Positions 8,162-17,226 of a DNA stretch of 64,000 bases are shown piece after piece (positions within the stretch are counted from its first letter, which is position 1; each line of letters starts with the position of its first letter). The DNA is from CALDTK01 sp045110575 (GTDB lineage: Bacteria > Bacteroidota > Bacteroidia > Chitinophagales > Saprospiraceae), in the NCBI GenBank assembly GCA_045110575.1, contig JBGCGF010000061.1, forward strand, positions 6,629 to 70,628. The letters are read 5' to 3'. The translations under genes and the position numbers were made by a program. Below the pieces are notes generated by a model. That model did not search any database. It was not told the origin of the DNA and was given only the letters and a program-made list of their open reading frames with translations.

Positions 8162-9621
8162 ATTTGTTCTTCGCTAAGTCTATTCCAGTGGTCTGATAAA
8201 ATGACTGGCAGGGCCAGGCAGATGATTAGAGCGGTGGGGAACTGGTTGAAGACGCCATTACCATAACTTGCGAATAGCATGCCAGCGTAGCCGCAAAGCA
8301 GCGCCGCTCGTTGATGTTTGAGCACGGGATCGGTCGTATGCCATACCCGATAACCGCCTGCACCAAGGAAGAACCCCAGCATTAGCAGGTGTAGGCTCAA
8401 TCCGATTATGCCGGTTTCCACCCAAACTCGTACGTAATAAGAATCGGTAGCTGTCTGTGCAAATACCGTATTTGGGCTAAATCGATTTCCCCAAAAACCA
8501 GAAGATCCAATGCCAGCACCTAGTGGCTTATCTGCTAGTTGACTTCCTAGAAACTCCTGGTTACGAATACGAACCATGAGACTTGGCTCATTGGGATCCA
8601 ATGCTGTACGCATACGTTGAACCTGCTGTATCCCAGAAAACATGCTGGTGTATCTCAGGATACTGAACGTGCCTATCATAACGACTAGCCCTAGAATCAA
8701 AATCTTCATGTTCCGACTCACGACCAAGTACATCAAACCACCTGCCGCAGGAACAGCGAGAGCTCCACGCGTTCCAGAGATTCCGAAACCGACAAAGCAA
8801 AGAATTGCCGTAATGATGTAGAATACCCGTGCTCGCTCACTGCTAGGTTTGAGCGCCATGATACCTGCCATCAAAAACATCATGGCCTGCGAAGCTCCAA
8901 ATTGGCCTGCATCTGAATAAAACGAGAAGGTTCGCAACTCCCCAAAAAGGATGTGCTGCGTAGCATGCTCTTCGGCGTAAAGCCAATGCTCCTCAGCAGC
9001 ATCAATCCAGAAATACTTCTGCCGTATGCCCCAAAGTGCAGCTACTACACTAATTCCAAAAATCACGTGCAGCATAAACTTCAGCTGCCCTCGTGTACGG
9101 ATATGGAAATATGCTAGTCCAACGGCAAGCACCTGATAGAAGCCCATGTTGCGCATCGCATAAAACCAAGCCTCACGACTTGAAGCGTCTGGGTTGCCTA
9201 ACTCTACGAGAATAAACATGAACCAAAGCAAGGAGAGGACGAACCCGTCTTCTTTCAGTTCTTCCCAAGTACGGGGATCCCCGTCTGTGTCCCAATTTCG
9301 AGGAAACCTTCTAGCAAGTGTTGCTACCCATCCAAGCACCAGTGTCGCGTCAATCATCAAACCCCACTGTGCAGGGATGTAGCGCGAAATTCCATTGGCT
9401 CCAAAACAAAGAAGCAAAAGGAGGTAAATACTGACAACGGGATACCTAAAGACGACCAACACCATTGGGATCACATAGATCAAGATACTAAGCTGAATCG
9501 TCTTATCTGCTCCAACCTTGAACCCAAGACCAATCAATGCAGCCATCGTCACCACAAGGCCGAGTAGACCAATGGGGTGCGTCAACCAATCGTGACCTGA
9601 CCTTAATGATGATGTAGACAT
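8158..9621 (-). CDS. O-antigen ligase/polymerase family membrane protein (Wzy-like)
   Basis: 487-aa integral membrane protein with about ten to twelve hydrophobic segments. A large soluble loop sits in the second half (IQQVQRMRTALDPNEPSLMVRIRNQEF...), as in the Wzy_C/WaaL family. The FGISGTRGALAVPAAGG motif is the conserved G-x-R-G segment just before the ligase domain helices. In the EPS cluster it most likely polymerises lipid-linked repeat units in the periplasm. It lies 7 bp after the Wzz-like gene and overlaps the next GT2 gene by 4 bp. Confidence 0.88.
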   Translation of the reverse strand: MSTSSLRSGHDWLTHPIGLLGLVVTMAALIGLGFKVGADKTIQLSILIYVIPMVLVVFRYPVVSIYLLLLLCFGANGISRYIPAQWGLMIDATLVLGWVATLARRFPRNWDTDGDPRTWEELKEDGFVLSLLWFMFILVELGNPDASSREAWFYAMRNMGFYQVLAVGLAYFHIRTRGQLKFMLHVIFGISVVAALWGIRQKYFWIDAAEEHWLYAEEHATQHILFGELRTFSFYSDAGQFGASQAMMFLMAGIMALKPSSERARVFYIITAILCFVGFGISGTRGALAVPAAGGLMYLVVSRNMKILILGLVVMIGTFSILRYTSMFSGIQQVQRMRTALDPNEPSLMVRIRNQEFLGSQLADKPLGAGIGSSGFWGNRFSPNTVFAQTATDSYYVRVWVETGIIGLSLHLLMLGFFLGAGGYRVWHTTDPVLKHQRAALLCGYAGMLFASYGNGVFNQFPTALIICLALPVILSDHWNRLSEEQI

Positions 9622-9628
9622 ACTGGGT

Positions 9629-12250
9629 TTAGGAAAGGAGGTTTTGTTCCCAATCGGATTGATCGGGTACAGGAGTTATTGGAGTCGGGAGCCCTAGAGG
9701 CGCTGATGTCCCTGCTACTTCTTTCAGGGAATCCTCCCAGAACTTAGCGGCTTGAGCAGCTTCTTGAATTTCTACTTCGGTTGGAACAGCTTCTTGTTGC
9801 TCTTCCTTCTCTGCTTGCACATGAGGGAAAGGAGCGGGAGTTGTTGGCTGCTCCGGGAGACTGAAAAGTGGCTTTCGTTGAGAAACGATTGGCGTTTCTA
9901 CCACTACTTCTTCTTGTTTCCTGACGACGGCTGTCACGACTTGCGATACAGGTGCGACAGCAGGCTCTTCTTCAAGTACTGGAGGAAGCTCTATCGGCAT
10001 AAGCGCAGGTGTCGCAATAATCGGAGCAGGCGCTTTTGAAGACAATTCGGCCTCGATGTCTGCAAGCTCCTCGTCTTTCGACCAAGATTTAATTTGCGAC
10101 CAGGTACTACCCCACTCGTTTAGGAGGACATCTGCAGAGATTCCGTTAAGGACCATTTGCGGAGATCGACCAAGGGTATCTTTTAGTTGAGCTAGCCCTC
10201 CATCGTGTGCTCCGGTCCAGCCTGCGCTTGCAGGATGAATGAGTAGGGCATCGTGTGAGTTACGGGCGATATCTACAGGCAATCGGCCAGTAGCCATTGC
10301 CGGTAGTTCCCAAATAACGACATCGAGAAGCGCCCAATTCTCCTCGGTAAAACCCGCTAACTCCCTAGCATTTGCGCCAGGTGACATCGCCGCTACTGAA
10401 TCTATGGCAACCCAGGTGACACCAGATACGGGTTTGGCTGAAGTTCGCTTATCCTTAACGACGCAGATTTGCATCCCGCGATCGGCAAGACGTTTTGCCA
10501 ATAGATTGGCGACATAGCTTTTACCTGCACCGGGGCGAAAACTGGCTAGCGCAATGATATGGGGTCGCTCGGTCATGTCTCCAGCATTACCGCGACTTCT
10601 TAGTCCTTGCCAAAGCAAGTCTGCCGTTGTTGCGCGCAAAGCCGATTCGGCCTTCCGACGTAAAATTCGCCTAACTGTTGACCATCGTGCCACGCCACCT
10701 ACTACCAGTAATTCGGATCTGCGCTCACCTTCAGCGAACGACAATATGGCTCCACTTAGAAGCTCTAATGCGATCGCAAGGATGATGGGGAAAGCACCTC
10801 CGACAATAAAGGCCACAATCACCATGATAAGGCGCTTGGACTTTTCAGGCTTGTTTGGTAAGGAGGGTTGATCAACCAATCGGAGGTCGGTGATTGAACG
10901 CTGGGAGTGCTCTTTTTGGAGCGCCTCATTGAGGTTTCGAAGGTTCTCGAGATAGTCTTCCTCCGCGATATGAACCTCTCGCTCAATCTTCTTCATCGTC
11001 GAACCGAGGGAGGCCATGTTCGTATAAAGAGATCCAAAATCAACTTTCCTTGAGTTAAGGACTTCAATTTTACCTTTTGCCTCTTCAACTTGAATTGAAG
11101 CTACGAGCCACTCACTGATAAGTCGCCCGAGTTCAAGTCCTTCAGGACCGTTGTATACACCTTGGAGAGAGCTAATGTCTTGACTCAACTCCTTGCGGAT
11201 ACCGTCCATTTGCGCCTTGATACCCTCAAGGTCAGACTCCGCAGTTTCACTTGAATCCGCACTCATGATTTCGAGGCGAACTTGCTCCCTAGATAGTTGA
11301 CCAAGCTCGCGACGTCTATCATCGACGACATTGTTGAGTCGCACCAAGTCCATTCGTTTAGCAAGCTTCCCTTCTAACGTTTGCAGCGTACTGTCAGCCG
11401 CCGCTTGCTTCATCCTCTCTTCTATATATCTACTATCAACTTGGTTTTTCAAACTCGCGATAAAGCGCGTTTGCTCGTAATAGTTGATAATTTTATTGTC
11501 GGTAGAGAAGTCTCGCAACCGGTTCTCGACTTGATCGAGCTTTGTCCTTGAATTGGCTGTTGCCTCTTTGAAATAGGAAAGTGCTCCACCGCTACGTTGA
11601 TCTTCAACGAGCTTGTGTTGAGCTAAGAAGACTTCTATATGTTCATCGAGAGTCAGCTTACACCAGGCAGCATCAACCGTGGAGTAGCTTAGCTCAAGCA
11701 GGTCACTCATGCCCTTGCGATTGACACGCAGACTAGCCAGAGCCTCCATGCCTACCAATGGGTCAGTCCCATAAAGCAATTCCATGAGCGGGTGCTCCGC
11801 GGTTGCTTCTCCAAATCGCTTGAGCGAATCGCGGTCAGCGACGATTGCCTCGTATATGCGCTCTTCTGAGCGCATTGCCTTGTATCGTAATACAAGGCTA
11901 GAGTCTACTTCTGCGAAAAAGTCATCGTATGCACGAGGCGAAATGATGTGCGAATCACCCCGATCAAGGGCAAGCAACTTTGCAAAAAGGACAGCTGATA
12001 ATTCTTCGCGCGTTTCAAAACTTCGCGCGAGATTCATGATGTTTTCGAGCTCGTTGAGCACGAGGTCTCTCACATAAGTACCGCTGCCATCGCGACCGGT
12101 CATGATACCGGTGTTTAAAAGTGCCTGACTCCTGTAGGTTGGTCGCTCATCAGCCGTTAGGACATAAACTCCCCATCCTGCTAGTATTGCACATAGCAGT
12201 GCGGGCGCCATGGCCCTAAGAAAAGTTCTTTTCCAACGGAAGAAATCCAT
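9629..12250 (-). CDS. Wzz/PCP-2-type chain-length regulator fused to BY-kinase-like ATPase
   Basis: 873-aa inner-membrane co-polymerase. Transmembrane helix near residues 14-32; a long periplasmic domain with coiled coils (about 190-450, including DQVENRLRDFSTDNK); a second helix near 480-505; then a cytoplasmic P-loop domain with SFRPGAGKS at about 567-575. Family members control EPS chain length and export. The Walker A' region (VTWVAIDSV) and the ELPAMATG segment are weak matches to canonical BY-kinases, and the Pro/Glu-rich C-terminal tail has no tyrosine cluster, so kinase activity is doubtful. The gene is 31 bp after the half-TolC gene. Confidence 0.85.
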   Translation of the reverse strand: MDFFRWKRTFLRAMAPALLCAILAGWGVYVLTADERPTYRSQALLNTGIMTGRDGSGTYVRDLVLNELENIMNLARSFETREELSAVLFAKLLALDRGDSHIISPRAYDDFFAEVDSSLVLRYKAMRSEERIYEAIVADRDSLKRFGEATAEHPLMELLYGTDPLVGMEALASLRVNRKGMSDLLELSYSTVDAAWCKLTLDEHIEVFLAQHKLVEDQRSGGALSYFKEATANSRTKLDQVENRLRDFSTDNKIINYYEQTRFIASLKNQVDSRYIEERMKQAAADSTLQTLEGKLAKRMDLVRLNNVVDDRRRELGQLSREQVRLEIMSADSSETAESDLEGIKAQMDGIRKELSQDISSLQGVYNGPEGLELGRLISEWLVASIQVEEAKGKIEVLNSRKVDFGSLYTNMASLGSTMKKIEREVHIAEEDYLENLRNLNEALQKEHSQRSITDLRLVDQPSLPNKPEKSKRLIMVIVAFIVGGAFPIILAIALELLSGAILSFAEGERRSELLVVGGVARWSTVRRILRRKAESALRATTADLLWQGLRSRGNAGDMTERPHIIALASFRPGAGKSYVANLLAKRLADRGMQICVVKDKRTSAKPVSGVTWVAIDSVAAMSPGANARELAGFTEENWALLDVVIWELPAMATGRLPVDIARNSHDALLIHPASAGWTGAHDGGLAQLKDTLGRSPQMVLNGISADVLLNEWGSTWSQIKSWSKDEELADIEAELSSKAPAPIIATPALMPIELPPVLEEEPAVAPVSQVVTAVVRKQEEVVVETPIVSQRKPLFSLPEQPTTPAPFPHVQAEKEEQQEAVPTEVEIQEAAQAAKFWEDSLKEVAGTSAPLGLPTPITPVPDQSDWEQNLLS

Positions 12251-12281
12251 CGATTTAGCGGAGGCTAGGTTTTAAGTGAGG

Positions 12282-13034
12282 CTAAGGAATTTTCCCATAG
12301 ACTCGCTCCATGAGTAAGTGGTAATAGAGCCGAAAATCGCCACGTGCATCATGGAATTTCACAGTCATATCTGAGGATTTCGATTGAAATTCAGTGTATT
12401 CACTCAACGACATCCCGCCTTGCCTGAAGAGGCGTTCGGCAAGTTCTGCTCTTGCCGTAACTACCTCCATTGCTTCTGCCCGGAGATCCATCATGTCGAG
12501 TGATTTTTGCGCCATGTTATAGGCATAAATGACACCTTCTTTAACCTCATTTGCGATAAGGTCTTTCTCTGCTTCAAGGCGCTGGCCTTCAAGACTAGCC
12601 ATCTCAACTTGTCTTCGGGACTTTAAAAAGCTGATCGGATTTAGCTTTAGACCTACCGATCCTTGGAAGTCGAGGTTATCAACCACTGTAGCATTCGGCA
12701 CAAAGACAGTGCCGTCTGAGTTCACCGAGAAAATATCTCGACGACCTGCAATAGCTGCTCCCTGAAAGGTTAAGATGTCAACCTGAGCAAGCTTCCAGAG
12801 TTTTTCTCTTTCCTTCTCCTGTTGTTGAGCAATGTCTATTTGACGACTTTTAGGAGCCGATTGAACAGCCACTTTCAGCATGTCTTTAAGAGGCGGTAAG
12901 CGCATAAGCTCACCCTTGGCTTCGAGGAGCTTGTCCTCCGTATCGCTCACCCCTTTGCCCCCTTGCCCGTAACTGAGCATTGGACAAATCAGCAAGCAAA
13001 AGCCGATATAGTAAATGGATCGTAATATTCTCAC
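12282..13034 (-). CDS. Half-length TolC-like outer-membrane protein, first gene of EPS operon
   Basis: 250-aa exported protein: signal peptide IRSIYYIGFCLLICPMLSYG, then one TolC/OEP-like repeat. The helices (MLKVAVQSAPKSRQIDIAQQQEKEREKLW) and the segment VGLKLNPISFLKSRRQVEMASLEGQRLEAEKDLIANEVKEGVIYAYN are the N-terminal half pattern of outer-membrane efflux proteins. Usual OEPs are 420-490 aa with two such halves; this has one and ends cleanly with no remnant downstream. It heads the polysaccharide operon, which lacks a Wza-type export protein in this window, so it may form a homo-oligomeric export channel. Role is inferred from family and context. Confidence 0.75.
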   Translation of the reverse strand: MRILRSIYYIGFCLLICPMLSYGQGGKGVSDTEDKLLEAKGELMRLPPLKDMLKVAVQSAPKSRQIDIAQQQEKEREKLWKLAQVDILTFQGAAIAGRRDIFSVNSDGTVFVPNATVVDNLDFQGSVGLKLNPISFLKSRRQVEMASLEGQRLEAEKDLIANEVKEGVIYAYNMAQKSLDMMDLRAEAMEVVTARAELAERLFRQGGMSLSEYTEFQSKSSDMTVKFHDARGDFRLYYHLLMERVYGKIP

Positions 13035-13201
13035 ACTCCCTAGTAGGCCAAAATCGTGCCTTGACCAGAAGTGATTGCCCGTGGAGCCGACTTACACACC
13101 TGCTGAGTGGTCAAACGTATCCTATTCAGAAACCTTAGGTTAGGCGCTTCTTACCTATTTCTAAAAAGAAATGGAGGCCCCAATGCAAGCCCTGGAGGAG
13201 G

Positions 13202-13220
13202 GGTTTTGGCGAAAGCTGAA
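13202..13220 (+). repeat. Dispersed 19-bp repeat, copy 4 (exact consensus, intergenic)
   Basis: GGTTTTGGCGAAAGCTGAA in the 192-bp gap between the half-TolC gene and the end of the propeller/barrel gene. It lies 7 bp beyond that gene's stop codon. Confidence 0.9.
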
Positions 13221-13226
13221 CTGGTC

Positions 13227-16200
13227 TTAAAAGTCGAGCCCTAAGCTCAAGTGCCAGCGAGGGTCTAACACCTGGCCCGTTTCAACTCCCCATGCACGAT
13301 CGAGGCGCAAGAAGTATCCAAACAGGTTGACACGCGCGCCAAGCCCGTAGCCTAAAACCACTGGATCGCGGAAGTAATTAACCGTCAAAACGTACGAAGG
13401 ATCCTCCGCAAAAGTGACGGTATTGATTGGATTTTCTCGCGTAAACGGAGTTACTCCAGACCATGCCGTACCAACATCAGTAAAGGCCACAAGCTGGAAC
13501 TGACGAATAAAGTTACTTTTCGAATTCGGCAGAATGTACCGCAAAACAGGGCTTCTAAATTCAGCGTTACTCACCGCAAAGCTGTTGCCGTTACGGATGT
13601 TCGTTTTAAACCCACGAAGGTGTGTAGCCGCCATTTCATAGGCGAAGTCTCCGCTAGCAATCGGAATACTTTGATCGAACGAACTTCCTATCGCTCCTTC
13701 TGAAGAGCCGAGGTAAAAGAGAATCTTCTCGGCGCCCAACGTTGTTGCCGCAGCAGCACGAATCGCAAAAACACTGTGCTTAAACACGCGCTCATAGTGT
13801 CGCATATCAAAGCCAATGAGCGTAAGTAGGCCTTCATTGAAGTTGAAAGAAGCTTCTCCGGCAAGCTCTACATCAAATCGTTTGGCGACCTCTCCATAAA
13901 ACTTTGCTCGACTGCCGTGCTTAATGTTCAGTGAATAATCAAGCGTGTTGTCAAACACATATTCCAGACGCAGCCCCATTCGCTGCTCTCTATCCGTATT
14001 GATATCGATCGTAGAATCGTCGATAAGCAATGGCGTCAATCGATCAAAACGTAAGGTTGTTGTGGCCCTCAAAGAGCTGAACACGTCGAATGGGTATGAA
14101 AATCGAGTTAGGGCAATGAGGCTACGAGCCTTCACACGTTGCTCCTCTAGTGAGCCTTGGGCAGGTTCAAGAACTTGACGGCGAGTGCCGTGATAAAAGC
14201 CATACCGGATGTCAAGTCGATTCTTTCTCGAGTCTAGGTATCCGTAGTATTCAGAAGCATCAAACGTGGTCGCGAATCTCGCGCCCAGCTCTAGAATGTA
14301 ATCTTCAAAAAGCTCCTTGTTGTTGAGCTTGACGAGCAGACCAGCTGGCTGTTGCCTGAAACTTTGCGGGGTGGCCGCGAAGTTATCTAGTCCGCCAAAC
14401 AGTGGTTGATTATCAAAAGTCGTCGTGAGAAAATCTGTACGAACACGGTACTCGTATGCACGAATCCGCGCTGGCCTAAAGGCATGCAATGCATTCTCTT
14501 CACTCGCACTTTTCACACCAGCCGTCAACAAATCGAGCCCGAACGCACGTTCAGTATTTGCCGTCGGTATTTCGGGCTCCTCAAATTCACTTTGAAAGAG
14601 TTCTCCCTCGTCAATCACAAGCTCTTCCTTCAGCTCTTCACTCTTTGGATCATCAGCACGATGACCGCTAAGCCAAGCCGGAAGGACGCTCGGTGGTGAC
14701 TGACTGAGATTAGACTTGCCTTGTTGCTTAGCAGCAAAGATTGTGTTTCGTGGTACCCGCAACTGAAGACTATCGAATCGAAAACGATTGTATTGATTCA
14801 ACCCGTTCGGATACTGAGACAATGCAATTGCCTTACCCGTACGCAGGCTAACATCCAATAAATCAAGGCCAGACTCAAGGTCCGTTCGACCGGTTGTCTT
14901 ACCACGCAGACGAATTACTTCAGCACGTTCGATTTTCTCAATGTTCGCTTCAATCGATGCACTAGGCTTCCAATCCTCTGGCAATCGACGAACGTCACCA
15001 TCCTTGTAATAGACGACTTGCTCGTAGTAAGCGATGTACTCTTCGATTTCTCCGGTATAGAGATTAGCTATTCCGCTTTGGTTATCGATGTACGAGAACC
15101 GCTGACTGTCAATTGAAACAGGTGAAGAGATCGTACTCCAGTTCCCATCGGCCAACCGAATCGGATACGCATACTTACTCTTCTCGTCTGGCAAAAAGAA
15201 CAGGCTCGAAGGCTGAGTTGGCAATACACTGTCCAGCTTAACTCTGGTTAGCGCTGTGTCTGGTCGATTTGAGGTGTAAAAGATCCCCGGCATGCCACCG
15301 ACAATGCCTCGGGTAACTTCTAGCTCATTATAGTAGTCATCCGTTAGGCGACCACTTTGTCTTGTCTCAATGAAGTACTTGTAAATGTCCGTAATTCCTC
15401 GAACGCCTCCAGAAAGGATAAGCTGCGAGGAGTTGGAATAATCCATGGCATAGATCCGCTGAAATTGCGGATCAATCGGTTCTACAAAAGGCTTGTCTTT
15501 TGTTCCTGGATATACGCGTGCGAACTGCAACACGTCTCGACGCTCGTATATGATTCCTAACTCTGTATTGTTAGGGTTCCATGAAAGCAATGGATAGCGG
15601 TAATCCGTCGCTTGGATTGCGTTGCGGTAGCCCACTTTGAGTACTCGCTCACGCTTGCCTGTTGCAAGATCTTCGACAAAGACTTGCTGCTTGCCTATCT
15701 CATTAATGACATACGCCACGCGCGTCCCATCAGGACTTAGTTGGAGCTGGGTAATGTTAGCCTTGTGCCGATTCTTTATACTTCCAACCGCTTGCCCGCC
15801 AGAAACGAGCCCTGCGATGGATTGGCGATTGGCCGCATCAACGAGCACTTGCTCGCGGTAATAGGCCTCCCAACCTTCAGAAAGCTCTTCAAAAGAAATC
15901 GCATAGATATAGTCTATCGCATTTTCGACCGACCGGCTAATTCGAGTGAGGTACAAGAGGTTTCCGACAGTGCCTTCACCGTAGGTCATGGAGAGATAAT
16001 TCCACCAAGAATGACCGGCTAAGCGAGGGTCATAACCTACAAGCTCAAGAAACTCAGCATCAGGCCGAGATTGAAGAAACTGTCGTAGTCGTTCATCAGC
16101 ATCGACTGTCCAGTTGTCGCCACAATAGGCAACAAGGCCTTCGGAGTACCAAAGTGGAATATCAAGGAGGACTGCGTTCTGAACGATCTCTTGCAGGTTC

Positions 16201-16667
16201 TCACCAAACATCATCGAACTGAGGATAACGCTTGCTGTTCCTTCTCGAATTTGTCGTTCAAGGTCTTGGTGATCGCCGTCGAAGTAGACGAAGATCTTAT
16301 TGTCGACAATCTTAACGCGACCTGGCTGGTTGCGAAAGGAGTCATCGGCCCCGATGTTGCTTTGCTTAAGGTCTGAGAGATCTGTGTAGACGACCAATTC
16401 GAGCTTATCGCTCATCTGGTGCTCTAGCAGTTCTTGAATGTCAGCGTAGTTGTCCTCAGCTATTAAAACAGCTGCTTGGCCAATGTTCCTTGCTTCACCA
16501 TACCAGTAGGTGATGTAGTTCTCCGACTCATACTGGAGCCACTCATCAAACTTGTCGTGAAACTGAACGCGGTTCTTACCGAACTCGGTACGCATTTGTT
16601 GGGCATACAAGATTCCAGCTTGCGCCAAAACACAATACACGAAAGCAAAGCATAGGAGTCGTCTCAT
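13227..16667 (-). CDS. Large outer-membrane protein: peptidase-MA-like, WD40-like propeller and beta barrel
   Basis: About 1146 aa from the Met at 16667 (MRRLLCFAFVYCVLAQAG, a good signal peptide); the longer frame from 16757 runs back to the decayed helicase copy. Order: a peptidase-MA-like region (about 40-290, ITYWYGEARN, IPLWYSEGLVAYCGDNW, without a clear HExxH), a PD40/TolB-type propeller (about 300-640, with QLSPDGTRVAYV), then a C-terminal beta-barrel rich in aromatic-ended strands to WHLSLGLDF. Proteins of this plan are widespread in Bacteroidota but uncharacterised. It is transcribed leftward, in the direction of the EPS operon, with a 192-bp gap. Confidence 0.75.
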   Translation of the reverse strand: MRRLLCFAFVYCVLAQAGILYAQQMRTEFGKNRVQFHDKFDEWLQYESENYITYWYGEARNIGQAAVLIAEDNYADIQELLEHQMSDKLELVVYTDLSDLKQSNIGADDSFRNQPGRVKIVDNKIFVYFDGDHQDLERQIREGTASVILSSMMFGENLQEIVQNAVLLDIPLWYSEGLVAYCGDNWTVDADERLRQFLQSRPDAEFLELVGYDPRLAGHSWWNYLSMTYGEGTVGNLLYLTRISRSVENAIDYIYAISFEELSEGWEAYYREQVLVDAANRQSIAGLVSGGQAVGSIKNRHKANITQLQLSPDGTRVAYVINEIGKQQVFVEDLATGKRERVLKVGYRNAIQATDYRYPLLSWNPNNTELGIIYERRDVLQFARVYPGTKDKPFVEPIDPQFQRIYAMDYSNSSQLILSGGVRGITDIYKYFIETRQSGRLTDDYYNELEVTRGIVGGMPGIFYTSNRPDTALTRVKLDSVLPTQPSSLFFLPDEKSKYAYPIRLADGNWSTISSPVSIDSQRFSYIDNQSGIANLYTGEIEEYIAYYEQVVYYKDGDVRRLPEDWKPSASIEANIEKIERAEVIRLRGKTTGRTDLESGLDLLDVSLRTGKAIALSQYPNGLNQYNRFRFDSLQLRVPRNTIFAAKQQGKSNLSQSPPSVLPAWLSGHRADDPKSEELKEELVIDEGELFQSEFEEPEIPTANTERAFGLDLLTAGVKSASEENALHAFRPARIRAYEYRVRTDFLTTTFDNQPLFGGLDNFAATPQSFRQQPAGLLVKLNNKELFEDYILELGARFATTFDASEYYGYLDSRKNRLDIRYGFYHGTRRQVLEPAQGSLEEQRVKARSLIALTRFSYPFDVFSSLRATTTLRFDRLTPLLIDDSTIDINTDREQRMGLRLEYVFDNTLDYSLNIKHGSRAKFYGEVAKRFDVELAGEASFNFNEGLLTLIGFDMRHYERVFKHSVFAIRAAAATTLGAEKILFYLGSSEGAIGSSFDQSIPIASGDFAYEMAATHLRGFKTNIRNGNSFAVSNAEFRSPVLRYILPNSKSNFIRQFQLVAFTDVGTAWSGVTPFTRENPINTVTFAEDPSYVLTVNYFRDPVVLGYGLGARVNLFGYFLRLDRAWGVETGQVLDPRWHLSLGLDF

Positions 16668-16758
16668 CTGGAAGCAAGGTAGCCTATAGAAGTAACGGAT
16701 TATAGGGATGGGTGTTGCTTTTTCGACGAATAGGATCCCGTATTTGTCGCACAACACT

Positions 16759-16874
16759 CCTATAAGCCCAAATCACCCACCACTTGGAGCTTCGCAAACT
16801 TCAAGTGAAGCTTACGTTTCGGGTTGTCAATCCCCTCTCGTCGCAACCTTGGCGTTGGCGCCGCCGTCGAGGCT
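16759..16874 (-). pseudogene. Decayed duplicate of the pcrA/uvrD 3' end
   Basis: These 116 bp align with 19028-19151, which encode the last ~40 residues and stop codon of the helicase gene, in the same orientation. I count about four substitutions and one 8-base deletion (AAAAAGGA missing after CCCCTC), which frameshifts the copy. It lies just before the start of the propeller/barrel gene. Together with the intact copy it brackets about 2.15 kb holding one lipoprotein gene. Confidence 0.9.
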
Positions 16875-17226
16875 TTGCATTTACCGTGGTAAAACCTGCA
16901 GCTAGACCCCCTTTGCACTTAATCAACGGAAGTCGAAGCGAGAAAAATGGATCTTGCATAATTAGATTCAAATCTACTAAACCCTGTCTTTGACCAGAGG
17001 CGAAATACCAAAAGAGCGAATACCTGAAAGTCGTTTGTAAGAACCTTTTACTCCAGTAGCTGGAATAATTTTTCTTTTCCGAATTAGCAAGGAAACACTT
17101 GCTTGATCAGCAAGTATATCATAACCCATTTCAAATCTAAAAATACCGACAATAAATATTTACTTACTGTAAATAAATAAGGGATAGCCACAAGAAAGCT
17201 CTTGTGACTACCCCCTTAAAATAAGG
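16875..17226. other. AT-rich intergenic stretch inside the helicase-repeat-flanked segment
   Basis: No supported gene. It is noticeably AT-rich from about 17040 on (runs of AATAAATATTT, TAAATAAATAAG), unlike neighbouring coding DNA. It ends in the hairpin that probably terminates the lipoprotein gene. Confidence 0.5.
17177..17217 (-). terminator. Terminator hairpin downstream of the orphan lipoprotein gene
   Basis: Core stem CACAAGA / TCTTGTG with AAGC loop (17189-17206), extended outward by TAG/CTA and AAGGG/CCCTT pairs. It sits 10 bp after the lipoprotein stop codon. On the minus strand an AT-rich tail follows. Confidence 0.6.

Noticed and set aside
9270..9292. GGGGATCCCC palindrome in the Wzy-like gene
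   Set aside because: Short, single copy and explained by coding sequence.
16621..16640. GCGCCAAAAC in the propeller-protein signal peptide as a repeat copy
   Set aside because: One core mismatch and a break in the flanks, and VLAQAG is an ordinary signal-peptide end.
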